Origin: Bacillus sp. SA1-12
GTDB taxonomy: Bacteria; Bacillota; Bacilli; Bacillales; Bacillaceae
NCBI RefSeq assembly: GCF_000981385.1
Contig: NZ_LATZ01000001.1
Coordinates: 62,001 to 126,000, forward strand
Reading direction: 5' to 3'
Length of the DNA stretch: 64,000 bases
The translations under genes and the position numbers were made by a program. Under the pieces are notes generated by a model. That model saw only the letters and a program-made list of their open reading frames with translations. It was not told the origin of the DNA and did not search any database. This document shows positions 54,538 to 63,869 of the stretch, piece by piece (positions within the stretch are counted from its first letter, which is position 1; each line of letters opens with the position of its first letter).

Positions 54538-56148
54538 ATGAAGAGTGCATGGAACCGCTTATTTAATATACAGAAAAAGGAGCAGCATAAGGTATTTTAT
54601 GATAATACCGATGATGCTTTTAACAAACAACTGCTTGTCCAAACTTTAGAAAGTAACATCCATAAAATTAAAGAAGCATTAGGCAGGAGCGGTGATTTAA
54701 TTATACGTCAGTTTAATATGGGAGAGCCTTTTCACCAAAAGGTTGCAACGATTTATATAAATGGATTAACAGATAAAAAATTGATGGGTAACTTCATTAT
54801 TGAAAAGCTAATCAATAAAGCTTCCGTTCTTGAACATGAAAAGCCTTGGTCACCAGTTGAATTAGGTCAATATATTTTAGATGGTATTTTATCGACTACT
54901 CATGTTGAGGAGGTCACGGAACTAAATAAGCTTTTTTCATTTCTTTTGTCAGGTCAAACCATTGTAATAGTTGATGGATTAGCCCAAGCGTATGCATGCG
55001 CCTCACAAGGCGGAGAGCTGCGGTCCATTACAGAACCTATTGCAGAACCTTCTGTACGCGGGCCAAAAGACAGCTTTACTGAATCACTCATTACAAATAC
55101 TGCGATGGTTCGCAGAAGAATTAAAAGTCCTAATTTATGGCTTGAAACAAGAAAGCTTGGCAAGATTACCCAAACAGAGATTGGCATTATGTATTTAAAT
55201 GGGATTGTTAATGACAAAATCTTAGAAGAAGTAAGAAAACGAATTGATCGGATCGAAGTGGATGAAGTTATTGGTTCTAATACGATTGAAGAATGGATTA
55301 GCGATGATAATCTAACACCTTGGCCGACTGTTTTTTTAACCGAAAGGCCAGATGTTGTGACAGGGAATTTATTAGAAGGACGTGTGGCCATTTTTGTTGA
55401 TGGAACTCCAATTCCCTTGATCGTACCAGCTACATGGAACCAATTTTTGCAAACGGCTGAGGATTATTACTTGCGGTGGAGTGTAGCTGGCTTTTTAAGA
55501 TTTTTACGAATAGTTTCCTTTTTAATTACACTTCTTGGACCATCACTTTTCATAGCGTTTGTTTCGTTTCATCCAGAATTAATTCCTACTCCTTTGCTGA
55601 TTAATCTGGCAGCACAGCGACAAGGGATTCCCTTTCCAATCATCGTCGAAGCATTATTAATGGAGTTAACTTTTGAAGTATTAAGGGAAGCGGGGGTACG
55701 AATGCCTCGTCCGGTTGGCCAAGCTGTTTCAATTGTTGGTGCTCTTGTATTAGGTGAAGCAGCGGTTATGGCAGGAATTGTTTCAAGTGCTATGGTAATT
55801 GTAGTAGCAGCAACAGCTATCGCCAGCTTTACTCTCCCCCATTTTTCATTAACAGATGCTTCCCGTTTACTAAGATTTTTTATGATGATATTAGCAAGTA
55901 CATTTGGGCTTTATGGCATTGGGCTGGGGGTAATTATATTGGTTGCGCACACCGTCAGTTTACGTTCCTTTGGAATTCCTTATTTGGCTCCCTTTGCTCC
56001 TTTTATAATCACAGATCAAGAGGATGCGATTTTACGTTTGCCTAAGCCTTTTTTGTCTAAACGTCCGCGTTTAATCAGTCAAAATCGAACTAACAGAACA
56101 GCCACTAAAAAGAACAAAAAAACAAAGAGGGATCCAAATGCAACATAA
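54538..56148 (+). CDS. gerKA: spore germinant receptor A subunit (GerKA-like)
   Basis: GerA-family subunit (536 aa) in the spore inner membrane. A large soluble N-terminal region (about 1-310; SGDLIIRQF..., RRRIKSPNLWLE and YLNGIV) precedes four to five transmembrane helices (about 320-490), including PRPVGQAVSIVGALVLGEAAVMAG. A basic tail ends it. GGAG lies eight bases upstream of ATG. Its end overlaps the C-subunit gene by 11 bp. The A-C-B order matches B. subtilis gerK. The germinant is not predictable. Confidence 0.92.
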   Translation: MKSAWNRLFNIQKKEQHKVFYDNTDDAFNKQLLVQTLESNIHKIKEALGRSGDLIIRQFNMGEPFHQKVATIYINGLTDKKLMGNFIIEKLINKASVLEHEKPWSPVELGQYILDGILSTTHVEEVTELNKLFSFLLSGQTIVIVDGLAQAYACASQGGELRSITEPIAEPSVRGPKDSFTESLITNTAMVRRRIKSPNLWLETRKLGKITQTEIGIMYLNGIVNDKILEEVRKRIDRIEVDEVIGSNTIEEWISDDNLTPWPTVFLTERPDVVTGNLLEGRVAIFVDGTPIPLIVPATWNQFLQTAEDYYLRWSVAGFLRFLRIVSFLITLLGPSLFIAFVSFHPELIPTPLLINLAAQRQGIPFPIIVEALLMELTFEVLREAGVRMPRPVGQAVSIVGALVLGEAAVMAGIVSSAMVIVVAATAIASFTLPHFSLTDASRLLRFFMMILASTFGLYGIGLGVIILVAHTVSLRSFGIPYLAPFAPFIITDQEDAILRLPKPFLSKRPRLISQNRTNRTATKKNKKTKRDPNAT

Positions 56149-57340
56149 ACCATTTATGATCTTTTTTTTATTCTTTATTCTCTTTAGTTTATCAGGATGC
56201 TGGGACAGTGCTGAGCTTCAGGACCTTAGCATTATTTCGGGTATTGGCATCGACAAAGGCAGTGATGATGTCGAAAACAGATACCAAACAACCGTCCAAA
56301 TTATTAATCCCAGCCAAGTAGCCGGCGGACAACAAGGGAGTAAAGTCCAAGCATCTCCTGTAACAACCTATACATCAACTGGCAGTACGATTTCAGAATC
56401 ATTACGAAAAATTTCTCATGAGGCTCCTTCTGAGCTTTTTTTTCCACATATCCAGGTTATGCTTATCGGTGAGGAAATCGCAAAGGAAGGGATTATGGAG
56501 ATTTTTGATGTGATCGAACGCGATTCTCATTTCCGGGTTCTGTTTCCGGTTTTGATTGTAAAAGGGCAAACGGCTGAGAATGCCCTTAAGATCACAACTC
56601 CATTAATTGCCATCCCTTCCCAAAAAGTCTTACAGAGTCTTCAATCTGCTGAAAAAATATGGGGTGAATATCCAAGTACTCGTGCCGATCAGGCCATAGC
56701 AAAGTTGGGAGAAGGAAGTTTAGCAATAACAGGAATCCAAATTATAGGAGATGTAGAAAACGGAAACAAGACAACAAACATACAACAGGTTTCTGAAAAA
56801 AGTAAATTAGAAATTATTGGATTATCCGTTATAAAAAATGGGAAACTTGAAAAATGGATGGAAGGAGATTCTGCCCGTGGATTCATGTGGATTAATGATC
56901 AAATAAGCCGAACCGTTATAAGCCTTGATTGTAAAAAAAGAAAGGATGCTCTTGCCATCGAGGTTGCGCGTGCCCAATCAGATATTAAAGTCCAAATAAA
57001 AAATGAAAAGCCTGTTATTTTTATTGACATTGAGGCTGAAGGATCGGTATTAGAAACTCAATGTCCCATTGAGCTTGATAAAGGTAATATCATTGAAAAA
57101 ATGGAGGAACAGCTTGCTAAAGAGATAAAAGAAGAGGTTTTCTCAACAATTAAAGCCACTCAAGAAGAAAAAAGTGATCTTTTTGGTTTTGGCGAATATG
57201 TCAACATTGAAGATAAAGCTTATTGGAAAAAAAATAAAAACAAATGGGAAAATGAAATTTTTCCTGAGACGGAAATTAACATTAATGTGCATGCAGCAAT
57301 CAGGCGCAGTGGAATGAGGTCAAAATCTTATATAAAATAA
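56138..57340 (+). CDS. gerKC: germinant receptor C subunit lipoprotein (GerKC-like)
   Basis: Spore germination lipoprotein (400 aa). The signal peptide carries lipobox LSGC (C21), immediately followed by the WDSAELQDLSIISGIGIDKG segment that marks Ger(x)C proteins. Three-domain layout is of normal length. It docks on the outer face of the inner membrane with the A and B subunits. GAGGG precedes ATG inside the end of gerKA. Confidence 0.92.
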   Translation: MQHKPFMIFFLFFILFSLSGCWDSAELQDLSIISGIGIDKGSDDVENRYQTTVQIINPSQVAGGQQGSKVQASPVTTYTSTGSTISESLRKISHEAPSELFFPHIQVMLIGEEIAKEGIMEIFDVIERDSHFRVLFPVLIVKGQTAENALKITTPLIAIPSQKVLQSLQSAEKIWGEYPSTRADQAIAKLGEGSLAITGIQIIGDVENGNKTTNIQQVSEKSKLEIIGLSVIKNGKLEKWMEGDSARGFMWINDQISRTVISLDCKKRKDALAIEVARAQSDIKVQIKNEKPVIFIDIEAEGSVLETQCPIELDKGNIIEKMEEQLAKEIKEEVFSTIKATQEEKSDLFGFGEYVNIEDKAYWKKNKNKWENEIFPETEININVHAAIRRSGMRSKSYIK

Positions 57341-57373
57341 GACAAAATATAAAATAAGAAGGGGCTTCTATGG

Positions 57374-58474
57374 ATGGAAAAGGCAAAACTTAGCGGTCTT
57401 CAGCTATTTGTTTTGATGTTTATGTTTAATATGGGTACCTCTATCGTCGTAAGTTATGGAATTTCTGCCAAAAAGGATGCTTGGCTGGCCATCTTACTTA
57501 GTATGTGTATGGCTATTATCTTATTTTATATTTACTATTATTTATATCGTCAATTTCCAAATTTGCCTTTAACAGGATATGCCAGAAAAATATTCGGTAA
57601 ATACATTGGCTGGATTATTGGAATATTATACCTCCAATATTTTTTGTATATTTCTGCTAGACAAGTTCGTGATTTTAGCGAATTGCTCGTGTCCTCCACT
57701 ATGACGGATACACCTATATTAGCTATTCACATATCATTTGTGTTAGTGATCTGTTATGTACTCTATCTTGGTATTGAAGTACTTGGAAGAACAGGGGAAG
57801 TATTTATCGTTATTTTACTCTTATTTGGAGCAGCTGCAAACTTTTTTGTTCTTGTTTCAGGGAATATTGAGATCAATCATTTACGCCCATTTCTAGAGCA
57901 TGGTTGGAAGCCAATCATATCAACAGCGTTTTATGATACATTGCATTTTCCTTTCGGTGAAATGATTGTGTTTACAATGCTCCTTCCCTATTTAAATAAA
58001 CAAAAGTCTGTAAAAAAAGTCTGGTTATCTGCCGTCATTTTTAGCGGACTTGTCTTAAGCTGGACAGCGGCTTTAAATATTACGGTTTTAGGTGTAAATG
58101 TTATGGAAAGAGCTACTTTTCCAACATTAACAACAATTGGAAAGGTAAATTTACTTGAGTTTATCCAACGGCTCGATGCCATTGTTGTGTTTACTATGCT
58201 AATGACAGTATACTTTAAAGCGTCTCTCTTTTTGTATGCTTCACTAATTGGAATTGTAGATCTATTTAACCTAAAAAATCATCATCGAATCGTTTTTCCG
58301 ATCGGAGGAATTATTGTCATTTCATCAATGATGATCACCCCCAATTTTTCAGAATATATGGAAGAGGCAAAAAAAGGATTACGCTATCCCGTCTTCCTCT
58401 TCTTTATTATTTTTCCTTTCATCATGATGACCGTTACTTTTCTTAGAAACCGTTTCAAACATAAGGCTAATTAG
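57374..58474 (+). CDS. gerKB: germinant receptor B subunit, transporter-like (GerKB-like)
   Basis: APC-superfamily-like integral membrane protein (366 aa, about ten transmembrane helices) that binds the germinant. The opening MEKAKLSGLQLFVLMFMFNMG and FPFGEMIVFTMLLPY are typical of GerKB. GAAGGGG precedes ATG. It is the last gene of the tricistronic operon, and its 3' end overlaps a convergent small gene by 8 bp, so no terminator separates them. Confidence 0.92.
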   Translation: MEKAKLSGLQLFVLMFMFNMGTSIVVSYGISAKKDAWLAILLSMCMAIILFYIYYYLYRQFPNLPLTGYARKIFGKYIGWIIGILYLQYFLYISARQVRDFSELLVSSTMTDTPILAIHISFVLVICYVLYLGIEVLGRTGEVFIVILLLFGAAANFFVLVSGNIEINHLRPFLEHGWKPIISTAFYDTLHFPFGEMIVFTMLLPYLNKQKSVKKVWLSAVIFSGLVLSWTAALNITVLGVNVMERATFPTLTTIGKVNLLEFIQRLDAIVVFTMLMTVYFKASLFLYASLIGIVDLFNLKNHHRIVFPIGGIIVISSMMITPNFSEYMEEAKKGLRYPVFLFFIIFPFIMMTVTFLRNRFKHKAN

Positions 58475-58703
58475 AACCCTTTTGATTATCAGCTTTATTT
58501 TTCATAACCATAAAAATTTGTTGAACAATTATTATCAAGCACATCATCACAAGCATGACATACTCTCCAGTCTCAATGACCCAGAACGGATTTAACAGGT
58601 TGAGCATTGTTTTTGAAAGCTTAAAACCTGAGAGCAAATCAATTATGATGTTTGTTGAAATCGATAGAAATAAGACAAAGATGATAGTAATGAATACCTT
58701 CAT
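58467..58703 (-). CDS. two-TM germinant-receptor D-subunit candidate (GerKD-like)
   Basis: A 78-aa protein with two hydrophobic helices (about 2-22 and 46-66) linked by a short loop and a lysine-rich tail. ATG 58703 has AAGGGG seven bases upstream; a TTG extension is unlikely. It is convergent with gerKB and the stops overlap by 8 bp. GerK-type operons in Bacillus are accompanied by small 2-TM D proteins that modulate germination rate. Topology, size and position fit, but identity is inferred. It is probably transcribed on its own. Confidence 0.65.
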   Translation of the reverse strand: MKVFITIIFVLFLSISTNIIIDLLSGFKLSKTMLNLLNPFWVIETGEYVMLVMMCLIIIVQQIFMVMKNKADNQKGSN

Positions 58704-58774
58704 TATATGGCCCCTTCTCAAGCTCTTTATATCTTCATTATTTGTCTGTGCTTAATATTTTATGAATACTGGAC

Positions 58775-58801
58775 AAACAAAAAACCCGCCAAATTGACGA
58801 G
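58775..58801 (-). terminator. terminator of the third CUT1 operon
   Basis: On the minus strand CTCGTCA (58801-58795) pairs with TGGCGGG (58791-58785), partly through G-U pairs, followed by TTTTTTGTTTG. Confidence 0.7.
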
Positions 58802-58810
58802 TCTATACTT

Positions 58811-59461
58811 TTAGTTTTCGGAAGTTGTGAATTTTTTCTTCCCCTCAGGATTGGAAAATAACGAACGCTTTTGTTGGATTTTATGAAAGGCAATCTTTGT
58901 GTTCCATGTTAACCAAAAAGCAAGAGTGCTTCCTAAGAAAAAAATAAACAATCCGGCAAATTTAGAAAATACAACAAAAATTGTTATGCATCCAACAACC
59001 ATTACAGCACTTTGAAAGATTCTTGTAATACTCATAAATAAAACATTTTTAAAAAATTCTCCAAACGATAATCTTGCTTGCACATAAAGCGGGAACATAA
59101 ACGGCACCATGATCACAAATAAAAACCCTACAGTAAGCATAAGATAACGAAGCAAGAAAAAGAATGTTCCTTCTTTTTGAAAAAAGAACTGAAGATCAAA
59201 ATAAAGGAGTCCAACAGCTGCAGTTAGGATAATCCCCAGCAGCTGTGAACGAAAAAATTCTTCCTTGAATTTAATGAAAAATGTTTTAAAAACTGGGATA
59301 TCTTTATTTCCGCTTACCCATTCATTTGCAACATAGAACATTGATACTGTGGAAGGGAAAAGTCCGAATACACCCAAACCCGCAATGGTAAATAAAACCC
59401 ACAAAGCATTTAGGTAGAGTAAGCGATAAATCCAATCAAAAATATTCATTAATTTATTCAT
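58811..59461 (-). CDS. YesL-family (DUF624) membrane protein
   Basis: A 216-aa integral membrane protein with about five to six helices. The N-terminus MNKLMNIFDWIYRLLYLNALWVLFTI is the YesL/DUF624 signature. ATG 59461 has GGGGTGG five bases upstream; a TTG at 59482 is too close to its site. It is last in an operon with a CUT1 importer. YesL proteins accompany carbohydrate importers and two-component systems in Bacillus, but their function is unknown. Confidence 0.83.
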   Translation of the reverse strand: MNKLMNIFDWIYRLLYLNALWVLFTIAGLGVFGLFPSTVSMFYVANEWVSGNKDIPVFKTFFIKFKEEFFRSQLLGIILTAAVGLLYFDLQFFFQKEGTFFFLLRYLMLTVGFLFVIMVPFMFPLYVQARLSFGEFFKNVLFMSITRIFQSAVMVVGCITIFVVFSKFAGLFIFFLGSTLAFWLTWNTKIAFHKIQQKRSLFSNPEGKKKFTTSEN

Positions 59462-59492
59462 ATGAACCACCCCATTCCACAATAATTCCTTA

Positions 59493-60380
59493 TTAACTCT
59501 TCGAACCTGTTAAAGCAATACCTTCAATAATTTGTCTTTGCGCAATGACATACACGACTAGGACCGGAATAATGGAAATAGTTGTTCCTGCCATCATTAA
59601 TGACCAGTCTGTGAAATATAGACCTTTAAATGTATTTAATAATAATGGGACTGTAAAGTTTTCAGGTGTTGATAAGTAAATTAAAGGCTCCAGGAAACTA
59701 TTCCAAATCCCCATGAAAGAGAAGATACCAAACGCAGCCAAAGCTGGACGTATTAACGGTAAAATAACACTCCAATAAATACGTAATGGATTTGCCCCAT
59801 CTATAACAGCAGCTTCTTCCAACTCATTTGGTATCCCTTTAATAAATTGACGTAATAAGAACACACCAAATGCATTAAATAATCCTGCAGGTACAATTAG
59901 AGCCAAGTGAGTATCAATCCATCCAAGTTTATCCATGATAATATAAAGCGGAACCATTGTGACTTGCTTTGGAATCATCATCGTCGCTAAAAATAAGATG
60001 AATAAAACATTTGATCCACGGAAACGAATTTTTGCAAAAGCATACGCTGCCATAGAGCAAGTCATGATATTTAAAAATACGACAAGAGCTGTGATATAGA
60101 AACTATTAAAATACGCTTTACCAAATGGCATGGCAGTTAATGAATTCGGATAGTTTTGGAATGTCACAGGGTCTGGGAGCCATTTTGGCGGGACAAGAAA
60201 AATTTGTGACATATCCTTAAGTGAACTGCTAATTGTCCACAAAAATGGCGCGACCATTAAAAAAGCACCGATGATTAACACAATGTGAAGCAAAATCGCT
60301 GTTGGTCTAATCTTCTTACCAAGGCTCACTGAAACATTTCGATCTACAACTGTTTTCGTTTGAACATCACTAGTCTTCAT
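59493..60380 (-). CDS. CUT1 sugar ABC permease (MalG type)
   Basis: Permease of 295 aa with six transmembrane helices. The EAA loop is EEAAVIDGANPLRIYWSVILPLIRP, and it ends GIALTGSKS. AAAGGTGGG precedes ATG. It overlaps the upstream permease by 11 bp. Substrate unknown; the LacI regulator upstream and no glycosidase in the window leave it open. Confidence 0.87.
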   Translation of the reverse strand: MKTSDVQTKTVVDRNVSVSLGKKIRPTAILLHIVLIIGAFLMVAPFLWTISSSLKDMSQIFLVPPKWLPDPVTFQNYPNSLTAMPFGKAYFNSFYITALVVFLNIMTCSMAAYAFAKIRFRGSNVLFILFLATMMIPKQVTMVPLYIIMDKLGWIDTHLALIVPAGLFNAFGVFLLRQFIKGIPNELEEAAVIDGANPLRIYWSVILPLIRPALAAFGIFSFMGIWNSFLEPLIYLSTPENFTVPLLLNTFKGLYFTDWSLMMAGTTISIIPVLVVYVIAQRQIIEGIALTGSKS

Positions 60381-61239
60381 AATGAACCCACCTTTGTGAC
60401 ATCTTAAACTGGAATAAAGTAAACAATAAAATGATAACGAATAGAATCATTGCAGCAGCAGAACTCACGCCCATTTTAAAGTCCACAAATGCCGCTTCAT
60501 AAATGTGATATACGAATGTATAACTCGATTTAGCCGGTCCACCACTTGTCATGACGAACGCCTGGTCAAAGACTTGGAAGGATGAAATAATCGCCATGAT
60601 TGTGATAAAGAATGTTGTTGGTGATAATAGTGGCAATGTGATATGCCAGAATTGCTGCCATTTATTTGCACCATCAATTTCAGCTGCTTCATAATAGGAT
60701 CTTGAAATCCCTTGGAGCCCCGCTAAGAAAATAACCATGTTATGACCTAATCCCCACCATATACTTAATAAAGCAATTGAAGGCATAACCCATTTTGTAT
60801 CTGTCAGCCATTTCGGCCCTTCAATTCCAATATTTGCCAATAGTTGGTTGAGGATACCGAAGTCACCGTTTAAAATCCACATCCAAATGACACCGATTGA
60901 TACAGAGCTTGTTACTACTGGCATGAAATAAAACAAACGATAGAAGTCTTTTCCTTTAATTTTGTTTAAAGCAATGGCAACAGCTAAAGATATTCCAATA
61001 CTAAAAGGAATAACAAGAATTGTGTAGTATGCAGTATTGATTAATGCTTTCCAAAAATCAGGTTCTGTGAATTGATCTTTATAATTTGCCAGACCGACGA
61101 ATTCTTTTGCTCCAAATCCGTCCCATTTCATAAAGCTCAACGTTAATGTAAAAAGAACTGGAATTAATGAGAATGCTAATAAACCAATTAACTGAGGTGC
61201 CAGAAATGTATAACCCCAGAGATTTTGACGATTTCTCAA
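60370..61239 (-). CDS. CUT1 sugar ABC permease (MalF type)
   Basis: Permease of 289 aa with six helices. The EAA loop is YEAAEIDGANKWQQFWHITLPLLSP, and the end SQRWVHYED resembles the permease at 19240-20169, which suggests related importers. I prefer TTG 61239 because GAAGGTGAT lies about five bases upstream; GTG 61248 would overlap that ribosome site. No ATPase gene nearby. Confidence 0.85.
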   Translation of the reverse strand: MRNRQNLWGYTFLAPQLIGLLAFSLIPVLFTLTLSFMKWDGFGAKEFVGLANYKDQFTEPDFWKALINTAYYTILVIPFSIGISLAVAIALNKIKGKDFYRLFYFMPVVTSSVSIGVIWMWILNGDFGILNQLLANIGIEGPKWLTDTKWVMPSIALLSIWWGLGHNMVIFLAGLQGISRSYYEAAEIDGANKWQQFWHITLPLLSPTTFFITIMAIISSFQVFDQAFVMTSGGPAKSSYTFVYHIYEAAFVDFKMGVSSAAAMILFVIILLFTLFQFKMSQRWVHYED

Positions 61240-61267
61240 TGGTATCACCTTCTTCTGTATTGATAAG

Positions 61268-61298
61268 AAGGTGGAGAAAAGAATGTTCTCTCCACCTT
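61268..61298 (-). terminator. hairpin between binding protein and permease genes
   Basis: AAGGTGGAGA (61268-61277) and TCTCCACCTT (61289-61298), a 10-bp perfect stem with an 11-base loop directly after the binding-protein stop. It has the same position as at 20221 and 48356. Confidence 0.75.
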
Positions 61299-61308
61299 AA
61301 TTGACTAA

Positions 61309-62634
61309 TTACTCACCTTTGTGTTCAGAAATCATTGATTTTGCTTTTTCAGATAGTTTGTCCACTGTTGATTGAGCATCGTCCTTACCAAGATACATTA
61401 AGTCCATAATGTCATTAACCTCTTTATCTAATCCTGGTATAGTAGATTGGATTGCGTTCGCATACCCTTGCTCACGAGCATTAATGATTACGTCCACGTG
61501 TTCAGGAACTTTTGATTCAGTCACAGCTTCATCAATACCGCTGATTGATGGAATCGCATTACCGATACCAGACAGACGATCTTTTTGTCCAAGTGTAGAA
61601 GTATAGTAAGATGCAAACTTCATTGCTGCTTCCTTATTTTTTGAATCGTTATTTACAGCCATATATGCTGTTGGAATTCCCACTGGCTCAGTCTTGTTCT
61701 CAGTATTTGAAGGCCAAGAAATATAATCCCATTCTAAAGATTTGTTTTCATGGAACAATGGAGTAAACCATCTGCCTGCAGCAACCATACCTACTTGGCC
61801 AGACATAAACATGGCTTCAGCACCTTGACCTTTTGGAAGAGATCCAGTATACGTAAAGTTTTTGTCCTTAACCATTTTTGCAAGGAATTCCATTGCTTCC
61901 ATTCCTTGAGGATTTTGATCTAAAACAAAGTCACCAGTTTCTTTGTTATAAATTTCTCCGCCATTTGCCCAAATCCAGCTAAATAAAGAAGCCCAGCCAT
62001 TATCTGCGATAAATCCATATTTCCCGCCATCACGTAATTGATCCGTAACTTCCTCCATTGCGGCAAAATTCCATTCACCAGCATCGAAATATTCTTGTGG
62101 AGTTTTAATACCTAATTCAGAGAATAATTTTTTGTTGTAGTAGAGTAACATTGGGTTACAGTCAACAGTAATACCATAAATCTCATCGTCTTTTTTCGCA
62201 GCTCCCCATAAACCTTCAGCAAATTCATCAGGTTTTGCATAGCTTTCAGAGCTATTCATATATTCACTAAGCGGAGCTAATTTTCCAGTTTCAATAATTT
62301 TTGAAATATCACCGTCACCCACGTAGAAAACATCCGGGGCTTGACTTCCTTGAAGTTGTGTCTGTAATTTTTGAATATACCCATCACTTGGGATTGGTAC
62401 AAGTTTCACTTTGATGTTTGGGTTTTCTTTCATGAAACCATCAACAGCTTTTTGATAAACTTTAATCTCCGCTGGATTTCCCCAAGCAGAAAATGTCAAA
62501 TTAACCGTATCACCAGAACCATTTGAGCCTGAATCAGATGAACTAGAACTGCTAGAATCACTGCACCCTTGTAGAACCGGTACCATTACAAGCAATAGTA
62601 CAAGAAATAAAAATGCAAGTTTTGTTTTCTTCAT
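61309..62634 (-). CDS. CUT1 extracellular sugar-binding lipoprotein
   Basis: SBP_bac_1 lipoprotein (441 aa). The signal peptide ends in lipobox LQGC (C24), followed by a Ser/Gly-rich linker (about 25-42) that tethers the binding domain. LTFSAWGNPAEIKVYQKAVDGF resembles the opening of the arabino-oligosaccharide binding protein at 20259. AGGGGG precedes ATG. First gene of the operon, behind a cre/LacI-type site. Confidence 0.87.
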   Translation of the reverse strand: MKKTKLAFLFLVLLLVMVPVLQGCSDSSSSSSSDSGSNGSGDTVNLTFSAWGNPAEIKVYQKAVDGFMKENPNIKVKLVPIPSDGYIQKLQTQLQGSQAPDVFYVGDGDISKIIETGKLAPLSEYMNSSESYAKPDEFAEGLWGAAKKDDEIYGITVDCNPMLLYYNKKLFSELGIKTPQEYFDAGEWNFAAMEEVTDQLRDGGKYGFIADNGWASLFSWIWANGGEIYNKETGDFVLDQNPQGMEAMEFLAKMVKDKNFTYTGSLPKGQGAEAMFMSGQVGMVAAGRWFTPLFHENKSLEWDYISWPSNTENKTEPVGIPTAYMAVNNDSKNKEAAMKFASYYTSTLGQKDRLSGIGNAIPSISGIDEAVTESKVPEHVDVIINAREQGYANAIQSTIPGLDKEVNDIMDLMYLGKDDAQSTVDKLSEKAKSMISEHKGE

Positions 62635-62754
62635 ACATTTACCCCCTATTTTATCATTCGGTAGCTATTGATTAGATACTTTCTGGAAACATTCCAAGGT
62701 TGATTCAGTCTTTATGTATAAGTGTGCCTCACCTCCTAAACTGCTACTAACAAC

Positions 62755-62768
62755 GGAAAGCGTTTTCA
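62755..62768 (-). promoter_or_regulatory. cre- or LacI-type operator upstream of the third CUT1 operon
   Basis: On the minus strand TGAAAACGCTTTCC matches cre at 13 of 14 positions. LacI-family operators look alike, so it may be bound by CcpA, the adjacent LacI protein, or both. The 200-bp gap otherwise shows no clear promoter. Confidence 0.6.
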
Positions 62769-62833
62769 TTTTTAGTAAATTATCATAAAGAGACCGAACA
62801 TATCGTACATATAAAACCATACAAATAAATCTA

Positions 62834-63841
62834 CTAAACTAAAGATTTTACAGTCTCTCTTTCAAAAATCGAATGCGGGAGAATACAGGTTTGATTAAAT
62901 GATTCTTCCTTCATGATGGCAATAAGATGATTTACAGCTATTTCTCCCATCTTTTCTAATGATTGCGTTAACGTTGTTAGCCTCGGAAACGACATTTCGG
63001 CAAGCTGTGTGTTATCATAGCCGATAATTGAAAGCTGTTCTGGTACGCTTATGCCAAATTGATGTGCTTTATTTAGAGCACCGACGGCCATTTCATCACT
63101 TGCCGCAAAAACAGCTGTAAATTTACTATTTTTATTCAATAATACCTCCATGCAATCGCTTCCACTTTGATACGAAAAATTACCAAATTCAATTAACTCA
63201 TCATTCAGCTCTATTTTATAATCAGCCAATGCCTGTTGATAACCTTTTAACCTCGGCTTGCCAGCAATTGCATCTTTTAACGTTCCGCTTATCATGGCAA
63301 TAGAAGTGTGACCTTTTTTGATTAAGTAGCTTGTTGCATCATAAGCAGCCTGATAGTCATCAACTTTTACAAATGGATAAGGAAATTCCTCACTTATTGA
63401 TGATACAAGAATGACTGGTATGTCTGTTTTTTCAAGTGCCTGGTGTACATGATCCGTTAATTTCTGACTTAAAAAAATGATGCCATCTACTTGTTTTTCT
63501 TTTAAAAATTCAACATATCTTAGTGTTCTTTCACCGTTCAGGGATGTATTGCAAATAATGACACTGTAATGATGCTCATTAGCTGTTTCCTCAATCCCAT
63601 GCAGGACCTTTGTGGAAAATAAAGAAGAGAGCTCAGGCATAATGACAGCTATTGTTTGCGTCTTTTTCCTAACAAGTCCCCTGGCAATGGCATTTGGTGA
63701 AAATTGCAATTCAGCAATTGCATTTAAAACTTTTTCTTTTGTTTTTATTGAATAACCCTTTTGATTGTTATTCAATACTCGAGAAACGGTTGAAATAGAA
63801 ACACCAGCCTTTTTAGCCACTTCTTTTATCGTTGATTTCAT
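62834..63841 (-). CDS. LacI/GalR-family repressor
   Basis: A 335-aa repressor. The N-terminal LacI HTH with hinge is TIKEVAKKAGVSISTVSRVLN (key residues 3-23), followed by a Peripla_BP_1-type effector domain (about 60-330; VDGIIFLSQK, AASDEMAVGAL, IIGYDNTQLAEM). It lies just upstream of the CUT1 operon in the same direction and probably represses it. A perfect palindrome in front of its own start suggests autoregulation. Effector sugar unknown. Confidence 0.9.
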   Translation of the reverse strand: MKSTIKEVAKKAGVSISTVSRVLNNNQKGYSIKTKEKVLNAIAELQFSPNAIARGLVRKKTQTIAVIMPELSSLFSTKVLHGIEETANEHHYSVIICNTSLNGERTLRYVEFLKEKQVDGIIFLSQKLTDHVHQALEKTDIPVILVSSISEEFPYPFVKVDDYQAAYDATSYLIKKGHTSIAMISGTLKDAIAGKPRLKGYQQALADYKIELNDELIEFGNFSYQSGSDCMEVLLNKNSKFTAVFAASDEMAVGALNKAHQFGISVPEQLSIIGYDNTQLAEMSFPRLTTLTQSLEKMGEIAVNHLIAIMKEESFNQTCILPHSIFERETVKSLV

Positions 63842-63855
63842 TTCTTCACCTTTCG

Positions 63856-63869
63856 AGAAAACGTTTTCT
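63856..63869. promoter_or_regulatory. perfect palindromic operator upstream of lacI-type gene
   Basis: AGAAAACGTTTTCT is a 14-bp perfect palindrome with the central CG of LacI-family operators, 15 bp before the repressor start. It shares AAAACG/CGTTTTC with the site at 62755. Confidence 0.65.

Noticed and set aside
62726..62738. AGGAGGTGAGG (minus strand) in the leader of the third CUT1 operon
   Set aside because: No ATG, GTG or TTG follows at ribosome-site spacing with a usable frame.
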